DNA of 37,058 bases from Alkalibacterium kapii. Its GTDB lineage: Bacteria > Bacillota > Bacilli > Lactobacillales > Carnobacteriaceae_A. The notes beneath the pieces were generated by a model. The model did no database searches and was not told the DNA's origin. It saw nothing but the letters and a program-made list of their open reading frames with translations. The stretch spans positions 1-37,058 of the forward strand of contig NZ_BJUY01000020.1 of NCBI RefSeq assembly GCF_007988865.1. The letters are read 5' to 3'. Of the stretch, positions 8,725-16,969 are shown one piece after another. The translations under genes were made by a program, and so were the position numbers. How positions within the stretch are numbered: position 1 is the stretch's first letter; each line of letters begins with the position of its first letter.

Positions 8725-9255
8725 ATGATCGACAAGGTAGATGGCAATAAAGAATTTCCAAAACTGGCCATGGGAGTATTTATTCTTACAATGATTACGA
8801 TAGCGGTTTACGAAATGCTGACTCTGGATGCGGATCTATCTGCAAGAGAGGAAACTGTTGTCCTTGTAGCAGGAGGCGTTGTAGGTTCTATTGGAGGAAT
8901 TATAGGTGGCCTGATCGGGATAAGCATTCAGTATGTTTTTATCAAATATCCTACCCAATGGTTAACCAAAGAAGAGTTTGTTTATAAAAACGAAATTTGG
9001 GAGGCTATCTTTTATTCAAGTACTGCAGGCTTTCTAATCAATTTTTTATTAATACAGTTCGGTCTCCCGGCAAATCTACTTGTAAGTACGATCGTCAGCA
9101 TATTGACAACCGGGCTCTTTCTACTTATATATTTCTCAGGAAGAGAAAAAGAACCTCACATCAAACGAGCTATTACTATCGTACAGATTGCGTGGATCGT
9201 GATAGGTTTTGGATTGGGGTTCGTGCTGAACTTATTTGCGGACATGGCCGTTTGA
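8725..9255 (+). CDS. unrecognised integral membrane protein (4-5 spans)
   Basis: I choose the ATG at 8725 (176 residues, MIDKVDGNKEF...) because AGGAGGAG lies just upstream. The longer frame from 8668 would start inside the promoter. The protein has a short polar N-terminus and four or five hydrophobic spans. One is glycine-rich (GGVVGSIGGIIGGLIGI), and the loop after it holds FIKYPTQWLTKEEFVYKNE. There is no recognisable domain. It is a single-gene unit behind the dyad promoter and is followed by the first tandem array. Confidence 0.65.
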   Translation: MIDKVDGNKEFPKLAMGVFILTMITIAVYEMLTLDADLSAREETVVLVAGGVVGSIGGIIGGLIGISIQYVFIKYPTQWLTKEEFVYKNEIWEAIFYSSTAGFLINFLLIQFGLPANLLVSTIVSILTTGLFLLIYFSGREKEPHIKRAITIVQIAWIVIGFGLGFVLNLFADMAV

Positions 9256-9335
9256 TCAATATTTACGAATGATCAAAGTATTGATTATTTTTAATGTCAA
9301 AGTTGTAAGTAGAGGAAGAACTTCAGTATTCGAGA

Positions 9336-9795
9336 GAATGGAACTGATTTTCTTTCTTTATTTTTTCTGCTTTTGAGAGTTGCGAGTGAAATGTTGAACT
9401 GGGAGACCAGTAACTCAATGAGTATGCACTTTTAAGGATGGAATGTCGAACTCAGAGACAGGTAACGGACTGAGTGTGCACTTTTGGAAGTGAAATGTCG
9501 AACTCGGCAAGAAGTAGCTCCGTGAGTCTGCACTTTTAGGAGTGAAATGTCGAACTGGGAGGGTAGTGATGGACTGAGTGTGCACTTTTAGGAGTGAAAT
9601 GTCGAACTCGGAGGATAGGAGCGGTCTGAGTATGCACTTTTTAGGAAGAAATGTCGAACCCAGAGAGCAGGGAGCTCGTGAGTAAGCACTTTTGAGGAAG
9701 AAATGTCGAACTCGGCAAGCAGTAGCACCATGAGTAAGCACTTTTAGGAAAGAAATGTCGAACTCGAGGACTGCAGACGGTTTGAGTCTACACTT
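9336..9795. repeat. 52-bp tandem repeat array A (8 clear copies, 1 decayed)
   Basis: The word GT(C/T)GAAC begins at 9393, 9445, 9497, 9549, 9601, 9653, 9705 and 9757, an exact 52-bp period over eight copies. A decayed copy lies before the first. Conserved words in each unit are GTCGAACTC, (C/G)TGAGT, GCACTTTT and AGG..(G)AAAT; the middle of each unit varies. ACTC and GAGT in a unit are about 22 bp apart and complementary. A 108-codon frame on the minus strand through the array is a by-product. The array fills most of the 746-bp gap between 9256 and 10001. Confidence 0.92.
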
Positions 9796-9842
9796 GTGTA
9801 ACTAAAAAGAAAGTATCCATAGTAAATAAGCGGACTCTTCCG

Positions 9843-9871
9843 TTGACCTGGGAGAAAGAGTATTATATACT
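9843..9871 (+). promoter_or_regulatory. sigma-A promoter of the quinone-detoxification operon
   Basis: TTGACC (9843-9848), a 17-bp spacer, then TATACT (9866-9871). Transcription should start near 9878, immediately before the palindrome at 9880. A second TATAAT at 9907 has no good -35. Confidence 0.7.
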
Positions 9872-9879
9872 TAAAATAC

Positions 9880-9891
9880 CTCTAATTAGAG
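9880..9891. promoter_or_regulatory. palindromic operator, MhqR-box-like
   Basis: Perfect 12-bp palindrome CTCTAATTAGAG at the expected transcription start. The B. subtilis MhqR box that controls the homologous detoxification genes is a palindrome of similar design (ATCTCGAATTCGAGAT). I therefore infer a MarR/DUF24-type, quinone-responsive repressor. No such repressor gene is in the window. Confidence 0.6.
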
Positions 9892-10001
9892 ACATAATTA
9901 CCTGTTTATAATTAGATACAATGATTTATCGCAATAGAATACAGAACAACTTATTCGTAGCTAATAAAAAAAGCAATTATAACGTAAAGGAGCATATAAA
10001 A

Positions 10002-10955
10002 ATGACAGATCAGCCAATCGGTATTCACCACGTTACAGCAATAACAGATGATGCAAAGAGAAATTATCAGTTTTTCACAGAAATATTAGGAATGAGGCTC
10101 GTCAAAAAGACAGTGAATCAGGATGATATTCATACCTATCACACATTTTTTGCTGACGATAAAGGTTCTCCCGGGACAGACGTGACGTTCTTTGATTTTC
10201 CAGGGATACCTGAGGGCGTATCGGGTACCAACTCGATCTCAAGAATAGGGCTTAGGGTGCCGGACGATGCAGCGCTCGATTATTATCTGGATCGCTTTAA
10301 AGCTCACGAAGTCAAAAACGACGGGATTCAGATTCTTTTTGGAAAGAAAATTTTACCGTTCGAAGAAGCAGACGGTCAGCGTTACCAGCTCTTCTCTGAT
10401 GAAAATAATGAAGGCGTTGAACCAGGTACCCCATGGAAAAAAGGACCAGTACCCGCAGATAAAGCGATTTATGGGTTAGGACCTGTAGAAATCACGGTCA
10501 GTTATTTTGATGAATTCAAAAGGATACTTCTTGACACCTATGGCATGAAAGTGGTTCAGGAAAAAGAAAATATCGCGCTGATCGAAACAGGTGAAGGTGG
10601 AAACGGCGGACAGGTCATTCTGAGACGCGGTTCTGGAAAAACAAGTATTCAGGGATCGGGTCAGGTCCACCATGTGTCCTTCAGGGTCAAGGATCACGAA
10701 GCACTTAAACAGTGGAAAGACGTGTATGATGAAAAAGGAATGAAACATTCCGGCCTCGTTGATCGGTTTTACTTTGAAGCCTTGTACACAAGAGTGGGCA
10801 ATATCCTGATCGAACTTTCTACTGATGGTCCAGGTTTCATGGGAGATGAGCCGTATGAAACGCTCGGCGAAAGCTTGTCCTTGCCGCCGTTTTTGGAACC
10901 CCAGAGAGCGCATATAGAATCGCAGATCACTCCCTTTGACACGACCCGTTCATAA
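10002..10955 (+). CDS. mhqO: ring-cleaving dioxygenase, VOC superfamily (MhqO-like)
   Basis: Tandem vicinal-oxygen-chelate domains. The first starts GIHHVTAITDDAKRNYQFFTEILGM (metal-ligand His9/His10). The second starts VHHVSFRVKDHEAL and carries the distal ligand region GNILIELSTDGPGF. At 317 residues it matches MhqA/MhqE/MhqO-type ring-cleaving dioxygenases. The ATG at 10002 follows AAAGGAG; the longer frame from 9921 would begin between the promoter and this site. Proposed role: cleaving hydroquinone or catechol compounds during electrophile stress. It is first in a three-gene operon with a flavin reductase-like gene and an MhqD-like hydrolase, the same partners as in other Bacillota. Confidence 0.85.
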   Translation: MTDQPIGIHHVTAITDDAKRNYQFFTEILGMRLVKKTVNQDDIHTYHTFFADDKGSPGTDVTFFDFPGIPEGVSGTNSISRIGLRVPDDAALDYYLDRFKAHEVKNDGIQILFGKKILPFEEADGQRYQLFSDENNEGVEPGTPWKKGPVPADKAIYGLGPVEITVSYFDEFKRILLDTYGMKVVQEKENIALIETGEGGNGGQVILRRGSGKTSIQGSGQVHHVSFRVKDHEALKQWKDVYDEKGMKHSGLVDRFYFEALYTRVGNILIELSTDGPGFMGDEPYETLGESLSLPPFLEPQRAHIESQITPFDTTRS

Positions 10956-10982
10956 AGCTGTTTTCAAAGGAGGCACAAGCCA

Positions 10983-11600
10983 TTGTATAACATGGTGAAC
11001 TTTTTCCCACAGAATTTAACCTTAAAGGAGAAGAGAAAGTTTTTTATAGGTTCGGTCATACCCAGACCGATTGCTCTTGTTTCAACACTTTCTGACGAAG
11101 ATATCGTTAATATCGCGCCATTCAGCTATTTTAATATAGTGACATATGACCCGCCTGTATTATCTATTTCTGTTCAGCGCACAGAAACCAGGCATAAGGA
11201 TACGGCTAGAAATATTCTGAAAAATCGCGAGGCAGTTGTTCATATCGTTGATCAGGATAATGTGGAAGCGGCAAATCTAACTTCCGCAGCACTGGAAGCC
11301 GATAATAGCGAGCTCGATATTTCTGACTTTACAACGATCGCTTCACAGACGATTCGTGTTCCCGGAGTCAATGAAGCGAAAGTAAGGTATGAGACCGAAC
11401 TTTACGATTCGATGGTTATTTATAATGATCAAAATAAGCCGACAGCAGATTTGTTATTACTGAAAGTAAAGCATTACCACATTGATGAGTCCATTTATCA
11501 AAATGGGTATGTCGATCCTTTAAAATTAAAAGCTGTAAGTCGGCTGGCTGGGAATGATTACGCTGAAGTTGGAAGGATTTTCCCACTGGAAAGACCTTGA
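10983..11600 (+). CDS. flavin reductase-like (DIM6/NTAB) FMN-binding protein
   Basis: 205 residues of the FMN-binding split-barrel flavin reductase family: FIGSVIPRPIALVST near residue 22, NIAPFSYFNIVTYDPPVLSISV next and HIVDQDNVEAANLTSA later. The start is TTG at 10983, nine bases after AAAGGAGG; the ATG at 10992 is too far from that site. Proposed role: reducing flavin or a quinone-type substrate with NAD(P)H as part of the detoxification operon. It lies 27 bp after the dioxygenase and 21 bp before the hydrolase. Confidence 0.82.
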   Translation: MYNMVNFFPQNLTLKEKRKFFIGSVIPRPIALVSTLSDEDIVNIAPFSYFNIVTYDPPVLSISVQRTETRHKDTARNILKNREAVVHIVDQDNVEAANLTSAALEADNSELDISDFTTIASQTIRVPGVNEAKVRYETELYDSMVIYNDQNKPTADLLLLKVKHYHIDESIYQNGYVDPLKLKAVSRLAGNDYAEVGRIFPLERP

Positions 11601-11621
11601 TTTCATGAAAGGAGCTATAGA

Positions 11622-12212
11622 ATGGAACATATTTATAAAGAATACGCTGAGGACAGACCCGTTTTTATTTTACTTCATGGTACAGGCGGTGACGAAGAAA
11701 GTCTGCTTCCGATTGCTGAAGTGCTGGACCCTCACTACACTATTCTCAGTATCAGAGGCACCGTAAATGAAAATGGAATGAATAGATTTTTTAAACGTCA
11801 CGGTGAAGGCCAATATGACTGGGGAAATTTAAAGCATCGCGGGGAAGAGCTTTACAACTTTATCCAAGAAAAATCAGAAGACTACGCGTTTGATATAGAG
11901 AAAGCTGTGCTGGTCGGTTTTTCCAACGGATCCAATATCGCAATCCAAATGTTGCTCGAGCATCCTGAAGCATTCAACCGGGCCGCTTTATTCGCCCCGC
12001 TGTTTCCAAGAGATGTAGAAGGAGACAGAGACTTTAGCGAGCTTGATGTCTTCTTATCTCTAGGAAAAGGAGACCCGATCGTTCCTGAAGAGGAAAGCCG
12101 TCGCATCATTGACCTTTTCCAAGAAAGAGAAGCAAGTGTTACGACAGCTTGGGCCAACGGTCATTCAATATCACAGGAAGTCACTTTAAAAGCCAAAGAA
12201 TGGTTGAACTAA
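11622..12212 (+). CDS. mhqD: phospholipase/carboxylesterase-family hydrolase (MhqD-like)
   Basis: Cytoplasmic alpha/beta hydrolase, 196 residues. The oxyanion motif is HGTGG (19-23), the nucleophile Ser101 lies in GFSNGS, and Asp151 (GKGDPI) and His181 (NGHSIS) complete the triad. Size and motifs match MhqD of the Bacillota methylhydroquinone-response genes. Its natural ester substrate is not established. AAAGGAG precedes the ATG. It is last in the operon and is followed by an intrinsic terminator at 12254. Confidence 0.85.
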   Translation: MEHIYKEYAEDRPVFILLHGTGGDEESLLPIAEVLDPHYTILSIRGTVNENGMNRFFKRHGEGQYDWGNLKHRGEELYNFIQEKSEDYAFDIEKAVLVGFSNGSNIAIQMLLEHPEAFNRAALFAPLFPRDVEGDRDFSELDVFLSLGKGDPIVPEEESRRIIDLFQEREASVTTAWANGHSISQEVTLKAKEWLN

Positions 12213-12253
12213 AAAGGACCTAAAATAACGAATGATAGAAAAATCAACTAAAC

Positions 12254-12306
12254 AAGCTGTATTCAGAAAATGGCGACTCATTCTCTGGATGCAGCTTTTT
12301 ATTTTT
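12254..12306 (+). terminator. intrinsic terminator after the mhq-like operon
   Basis: An 18-nt stem, AAGCTGTATTCAGAAAAT paired to ATTCTCTGGATGCAGCTT with two G-U pairs and one mismatch, followed by TTTTATTTTT. Confidence 0.85.
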
Positions 12307-12313
12307 AAAAGCC

Positions 12314-12365
12314 ATTGACTACATTGGTCAATTTGCATATAATAAAATTGACCAACGTAGTCAAT
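12314..12365 (+). promoter_or_regulatory. promoter with two TetR-type operators
   Basis: -35 TTGACT (12315-12320), 17-bp spacer, -10 TATAAT (12338-12343). The 19-bp block ATTGACTACATTGGTCAAT (12314-12332) overlaps the -35. Its reverse complement, with one mismatch (ATTGACCAACGTAGTCAAT), lies at 12347-12365 around the transcription start. Each block is itself a TTGAC...GTCAA dyad, so two operators flank the -10 box. The gene just downstream encodes a TetR repressor, which implies autoregulation of the exporter operon. Confidence 0.88.
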
Positions 12366-12378
12366 AGCTGAAAAAGAG

Positions 12379-13014
12379 GTGACTATCATCGAAGATTTAT
12401 TAGCAAATATTGATGAGGAAAAGAAACTGAATATTATAAACAGTGCTATGAAAGAATTTAGTAAGCAATCCTTTCAGAGTGCTTCAACAAATACGATCGT
12501 TAAAGAGGCCGGTATCTCAAAAGGATCCTTGTATCATTACTTTGGAACAAAAGAAAAACTTTATGAGTATCTGGAGTACTTTGCCATAAAAATCATTGCA
12601 GAAAACATTATCAATAAAGTGAACTGGAACCAGCAGGATATATTTACGCGCATCAAGGAAGTCTCACTGATCAAATTCAATTTATTCCAGGAACTCCCTT
12701 ATCTGTCTGATTTTTCTTTGAAAGTTTTTGAAAACAAATCAGCGGAAGAGATCATGCACAAACATCCAGATTTTCCGCTGGCACTTTATAGCCAGCTTTA
12801 TAACCAGAATATCGATTATTCACTTTTCAAGGACGAAGTAGATGTGAAGAAGGCAATCGATATTATACGCTGGACGATAGAAAAATGTGGGGATGAATAT
12901 AGAAGGAAAATAGCAGAAAACAAAATGGCGTTTGACTATAAAGCAATAGAAAAAGAAATATATGGCTACATCGATATGTTGAAAGACAGTTTTTATAAAA
13001 AGGGGGAAAAGTAA
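12379..13014 (+). CDS. TetR/AcrR-family repressor of the adjacent ABC exporter
   Basis: Roughly 211 residues. The N-terminal helix-turn-helix (about 28-55) ends in the family signature AGISKGSLYHYFGTKEKLYEYL. The C-terminal helical domain, which binds the inducer, has no recognisable signature. The start is uncertain. GTG at 12379 is the only standard in-frame start before the HTH, but it lies inside a good Shine-Dalgarno (AGAGGTGA, 12375-12382). That site is best spaced for the ATC codon at 12388. The stop is followed directly by the ATG of the ABC ATPase. The double operator upstream supports a self-regulated efflux operon induced by an unknown compound. Confidence 0.88.
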   Translation: MTIIEDLLANIDEEKKLNIINSAMKEFSKQSFQSASTNTIVKEAGISKGSLYHYFGTKEKLYEYLEYFAIKIIAENIINKVNWNQQDIFTRIKEVSLIKFNLFQELPYLSDFSLKVFENKSAEEIMHKHPDFPLALYSQLYNQNIDYSLFKDEVDVKKAIDIIRWTIEKCGDEYRRKIAENKMAFDYKAIEKEIYGYIDMLKDSFYKKGEK

Positions 13015-13869
13015 ATGATCAAGGTTAAAAATTTATCGCATTCATATAATAAAGATGAAAAGTACCAAGTTAAAAATATAAACTTTGAAGTGAAAAAAGG
13101 TGAAATCTTTGGCTTTTTAGGTCCTTCAGGAGCAGGTAAGTCAACGGTGCAGAATATACTGACCGGCCTCTTGCAGCTGCAGGAAGGGGAAGCTGTTGTT
13201 GCTGATTACGATATAAAAAATATTTCTAAAGAGATGTTCAATAAAATTGGTATGAGTTTTGAACAGTCAAATGTCTACAGCAAATTAACGGCCAAAGAGA
13301 ATCTGGATTTCTACAGTAAACTGTTTGATGTAAAAACCGTCGATTCAAATGAGCTTTTAAACTTAGTTGGGTTAGAGGGAAAAGAAAATGTCAAAGCAGG
13401 TGAATTTTCCAAAGGGATGAAGCACCGCTTAACCTTTGCTCGTTCGATGATCAATGAGCCTGAACTCTGGTTTTTAGACGAACCCACAACGGGACTGGAT
13501 CCATCGATTGCTGCAGATATAAAAGAGATCATCAAGACGAAAAACAACGATGGAGTGACCATCTTTTTAACCACGCACAACATGTTTATTGCCGACGAAC
13601 TGTGCGATCGTGTCGCGTTCATCGTTGATGGTGAGATCAAACTGATCGATTCTCCTGAAAATTTGAAGCTTCAGTATGGCGAGCAACTGGTAGAAGTGGA
13701 ATATATCGAAAATAACGAAACAAAGATTAAAACCTTCAGTACTGTCTTTCCTGAGGATAAAAAAGCATTACAAACAGTGATCGATCAGCATGAAATAAAA
13801 ACGATGCATACAAAAGAAGCCACTTTAGAGGAAATATTCATAAAGGTGACGGGAAGGGGGCTTGTTTAA
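13015..13869 (+). CDS. ABC transporter ATP-binding protein (ABC-2 exporter)
   Basis: 284 residues. Walker A GPSGAGKST, Walker B LWFLDEPTTGLD and H-loop TTHN are clear. The signature region reads EFSKGMKHRLTFARS, typical of drug/antibiotic or Nod/CcmA-like ATPases of ABC-2 exporters. The C-terminal extension (VEVEYIENNETKIKTF onward) is also usual for these ATPases. GGGGGAAAAG overlaps the end of tetR and serves as ribosome binding site. It energises the two permeases encoded next. Confidence 0.92.
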   Translation: MIKVKNLSHSYNKDEKYQVKNINFEVKKGEIFGFLGPSGAGKSTVQNILTGLLQLQEGEAVVADYDIKNISKEMFNKIGMSFEQSNVYSKLTAKENLDFYSKLFDVKTVDSNELLNLVGLEGKENVKAGEFSKGMKHRLTFARSMINEPELWFLDEPTTGLDPSIAADIKEIIKTKNNDGVTIFLTTHNMFIADELCDRVAFIVDGEIKLIDSPENLKLQYGEQLVEVEYIENNETKIKTFSTVFPEDKKALQTVIDQHEIKTMHTKEATLEEIFIKVTGRGLV

Positions 13870-13870
13870 A

Positions 13871-14980
13871 ATGAAACTCTTCTCAAGCTTTGTGAAAGAG
13901 TTGAAAATAGCCTCAAGGGGATTTTATTTCTATATCGATATATTTATGGCTGTACTTATTTTAGCTGTGTTTTTATTCGTCGTACCCGATGACTTCGAAA
14001 ATAAAACCGATGAATATCTTTATCTGGATATGCCTGAGGATGCAAGTGAGATCTATCTAGAAACAATACAGGAGGAAACGATAGATGGAAAAGCAGAAAG
14101 CGTCACTCTAGAAATAAAAGATCAAGATAAAGAAGTGGAATTGTATACAACAGATAGTAAAGAGATTTTTATTTTAAACAGTCAAGAAGATGCGCGCTAT
14201 ATGGCAGAGGAAGAACAGGAAATTTCAGCTGTCATCGCAATGAATGATGAGGGCACCTTTGATTATACGTACTACCTTCAAGGGTATGAATCAGACAAAT
14301 ATAAGAACCTCTTGGAAATATTTCATGTCGAACCGAATGAAAATGTACAAGAATTTGTCGACAATCAAGAAGTCAGAGCCTTATCGACAAACGTAGAAAC
14401 GTTGTCAGATAAAGAAAGCATTTTGCCTACCGTACTCGTATTCAATGGAGCACTCATGGGCCTATTCATTATTGCCGCCTATATTTTTCTTGACAAACAA
14501 GAAGGAGTCATTAAAGCTTACGCTGTTTCACCATCACCTGTCTGGCAGTATCTATTAAGTAAAGTTGGGGTTCTTATGGTAACAACTCTTGTTTCCAGCT
14601 ATCTGGTCGTTATTCCTTTGATGCGATTACAACCGGACTATTTGCTGATGCTGGTACTCCTTGTTACAACCGCATTTTTCGCATCGTCACTCGGACTTTT
14701 GATCGCAAGTTTCTACAGCAATATCATGCAGGCATTCGGCGCTTTGTATATAGTCATGATGCTAATGATCGTACCATCCGTTGCATTCTTTATTCCGAGC
14801 TGGAGCCCTGCATGGATCAGCTTTATTCCAAGCTATCCAATGATGGAGGGTTTTAGGTCCATCTTGCTTGGAAATAATGATTGGCCATATGTGCTGACTG
14901 TCTCTGGAATATTCTTAGTCGTAGGTAGTGCAATATTCGCGCTTTCCAACTACCGCTATAAAAAAACGTTGATAGGTTAG
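13871..14980 (+). CDS. ABC-2 type permease subunit 1
   Basis: 369 residues from the ATG at 13871, ten bases after AAGGGGG; the TTG at 13862 is too close to that site. One N-terminal transmembrane helix (about 20-37) is followed by a large extracytoplasmic domain (about 40-190). Five more spans lie in the C-terminal half, with the motif FLDKQEGVIKAYAVSP, as in ABC2_membrane_3-type permeases. It should form a heterodimer with the next permease. The substrate is unknown; multidrug or peptide is typical of this arrangement. Confidence 0.88.
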   Translation: MKLFSSFVKELKIASRGFYFYIDIFMAVLILAVFLFVVPDDFENKTDEYLYLDMPEDASEIYLETIQEETIDGKAESVTLEIKDQDKEVELYTTDSKEIFILNSQEDARYMAEEEQEISAVIAMNDEGTFDYTYYLQGYESDKYKNLLEIFHVEPNENVQEFVDNQEVRALSTNVETLSDKESILPTVLVFNGALMGLFIIAAYIFLDKQEGVIKAYAVSPSPVWQYLLSKVGVLMVTTLVSSYLVVIPLMRLQPDYLLMLVLLVTTAFFASSLGLLIASFYSNIMQAFGALYIVMMLMIVPSVAFFIPSWSPAWISFIPSYPMMEGFRSILLGNNDWPYVLTVSGIFLVVGSAIFALSNYRYKKTLIG

Positions 14981-14991
14981 GGGGGATAATC

Positions 14992-15993
14992 GTGTTGAAA
15001 AAAATATGGACCATATTTAAAAGAGATTTAAAAGTAAATGTGAAGGACTTTATTTCACTTTATATCCTTATCATGCCAATTTTGTTTGGTGTATTGATCA
15101 ATATATTTACACCGGGGATAAACGATACAACGGTCAATCTCGCTTTGTTAGAGGGAGAGAATAAAGAGCAGATCACCTATCTAAAACAGTTTGCGGATAT
15201 AGAAGTCTTTGAAAGTGAAAACGAAATTAGAAACCGTGTTGAGGGTAGAGATTCGATCATTGGGATCATTCCTGAAGATGACGCTTATTATCTTCTGACT
15301 CAAGGAAATGAATCTGAAGCGGTCATTGATTATGCTAAATTACTCAATGGGCTATATGAATCGGACATCAATGCGAAAGATACAAATGCAGAATTAATAG
15401 AACTTGGCCAAACGGTTCCGCCACTTAAGAAAAGTCTTGTCAATGTGGCAATCTTATTTATTTCGATCCTCGGTGGAATGCTGATTGCTTTAAATATGGT
15501 TGAAGAAAAAGTGGACAATACATTGAGCGCGATCAATGTCACACCCACTTCCAGAACAACGTTTATACTTGGGAAATCTGTCATGGGTGTGTTACTGACG
15601 ATTTTCGGAACAGCTGCCATTATCTTGATCATAGGTTTTGGTGGAATAAATATCTTGCAGATGATACTGATCATACTTGTGACCAGTCTGTTGAGCGTAC
15701 TCGTTGGCTTTATACAAGGTGTTACAAATAAAGATATCATCAGTGCTGCAGGAAGTATAAAGATGTTATTTCTACCATTGATAGCGGGGGTGTTGGCCAT
15801 TGAAATACTCACCGATAAATGGCAACCTTTCTTTTACTGGGATCCGTTCTATTGGGCCTATAAAGGAACTGATATGATTTTGTCTGAAAGCGGAACGTGG
15901 ACTCAGATATTAAGCTATTCTGGAATCGTTCTAGTATTATGCGGGATCGTCTATGCAGTACTGGCTCCAAGAATCAGAAAGGGGTTAGAGTAA
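14992..15993 (+). CDS. ABC-2 type permease subunit 2
   Basis: 333 residues with the same topology as the previous subunit: an N-terminal span (about 20-40), an extracytoplasmic region to about 150, then five or six spans with the coupling-helix motif MVEEKVDNTLSAINVTPTS. The start is GTG at 14992 (or TTG at 14995) after AGGGGGG. It overlaps nothing and ends 24 bp before the small frame at 16018. It is last in the tetR-ATPase-permease-permease operon. Confidence 0.88.
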   Translation: MLKKIWTIFKRDLKVNVKDFISLYILIMPILFGVLINIFTPGINDTTVNLALLEGENKEQITYLKQFADIEVFESENEIRNRVEGRDSIIGIIPEDDAYYLLTQGNESEAVIDYAKLLNGLYESDINAKDTNAELIELGQTVPPLKKSLVNVAILFISILGGMLIALNMVEEKVDNTLSAINVTPTSRTTFILGKSVMGVLLTIFGTAAIILIIGFGGINILQMILIILVTSLLSVLVGFIQGVTNKDIISAAGSIKMLFLPLIAGVLAIEILTDKWQPFFYWDPFYWAYKGTDMILSESGTWTQILSYSGIVLVLCGIVYAVLAPRIRKGLE

Positions 15994-16017
15994 AAAATAC
16001 GATTGGAGGACACACAA

Positions 16018-16065
16018 ATGAATTGGTTAGCAGCGGGAGTACACATGTGGCTTTTGTTGATGTAA
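16018..16065 (+). CDS. possible 15-codon hydrophobic peptide
   Basis: MNWLAAGVHMWLLLM, preceded by TTGGAGGA at good spacing and located directly after the exporter operon. It could be a leader peptide, a real micro-membrane protein, or the cut-off start of a lost gene. The last is plausible because a decayed gene follows at 16130. Only the ribosome binding site and hydrophobicity support it. Confidence 0.3.
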   Translation: MNWLAAGVHMWLLLM

Positions 16066-16129
16066 AATCGATTGAAATAAAGTATGATAGAGGTAAGTCA
16101 AATCATTCAGCAAAGTGGGAAAGTATACT

Positions 16130-16845
16130 ATGGAAAAAGTCAAAGCTTATGGTTCAATTGGTTTTATGTCTCTGATGTTTTTTGCGACGATCGACACGAT
16201 TTATGCGCGTGCTTTAGGTGATTATGCTGTGGAAGCGATTGGTCTGAGAGCCTGGTCAGGAGAGAATCAGATGGGTATTCACTTATCGCTGATATACTTT
16301 TTCAGCCTGTTTTTATTCGGTGCTTACTGGGTAGAGAAATATGCAAGAGAAGGACTTAAGATAAATAAGAAAACAGTCTTTCTTTTGTTTCTAGGCTTGA
16401 ATACTATCTTTTATTTAAGCACAGGAGCGGTTGCTAAAAATGTAAAAGCCACCGCTGAAGGACTTTCGACGATAGGTCTTGAACCGACAGAAGAAAATAG
16501 CGTGTTCTATGATTTTGAGAATGGTCAATACACTGATTTTGAAGCAGATATCACCCTGAAAAATTACAGTGATGAAGAGAAAATGTTTTACTTAATAATT
16601 ACAGAAAGAGACAATGATGAATTTACAAAGATATATGATTGAGACGGTGAAAAAAGTTATTCACACTTGAAGGAAATGAAACCAGACGATTTATCATCGA
16701 TTTGAATAATGCTGTGGTAGAAAGTAACTGGATAAACCAGTACGAGAGTGGAATCGGGGAGTCGATACTTGACCAGGTCATTATCTATACTGAGGATGAT
16801 GAGGTCCTATTAGATAATAGAAACTTTGTTGGCCTAAAGCTTTAA
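16130..16845 (+). pseudogene. decayed membrane-protein gene (stop plus frameshift)
   Basis: From the ATG at 16130 a protein with two or three hydrophobic spans runs to a TGA at 16640. After a further stop in the alternate frame (16648), the +2-shifted frame continues sensibly from 16651 to TAA at 16845 (..FTLEGNETRRFIIDLNNAVVE..). One extra A in the run at 16650-16655 would join the parts as DGEKKLFTLEGNE, but the TGA must also change. At least two lesions are therefore needed, which favours a true pseudogene over a single sequencing error. The intact protein would be about 240 residues with a soluble C-terminal domain. I do not recognise the family. It follows the exporter operon and may once have belonged to it. 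Confidence 0.7.
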
Positions 16846-16898
16846 TGGGTCTGTTTCTGAATAAAGAGACACCGTTATGTGAAAATAAATTTTAAAAA

Positions 16899-16938
16899 AA
16901 GTCGGAGTTTCCTGTCTAAAAGAAACCTCGACTTTTTT
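16899..16938. terminator. bidirectional intrinsic terminator
   Basis: AAGTCGGAGTTTC paired with GAAACCTCGACTT (two internal mismatches), flanked by A and T runs. It lies between the decayed gene (plus) and the convergent nitroreductase gene (minus). Confidence 0.8.
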
Positions 16939-16969
16939 AGTATCCGACTTAACACTTGCCATTTATTGA

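Noticed and set aside
9415-9741. 108-codon open frame on the minus strand within array A
   Set aside because: It is made of the 52-bp repeats (the encoded peptide repeats in rotated frames), has no ribosome binding site, and shows no protein-like composition.
9336-9795. CRISPR-like appearance of the tandem arrays
   Set aside because: There is no split into identical repeats and unrelated spacers; whole units are related and diverged, and no cas genes are present.
10476-10913. 145-codon minus-strand frame opposite the dioxygenase gene
   Set aside because: Antisense shadow with no start signal.
15897-16175. 92-codon frame overlapping the end of the second permease
   Set aside because: Starts inside the permease in another frame, with no ribosome binding site. 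The well-placed GGAGGA at 16004 serves the 15-codon frame instead.
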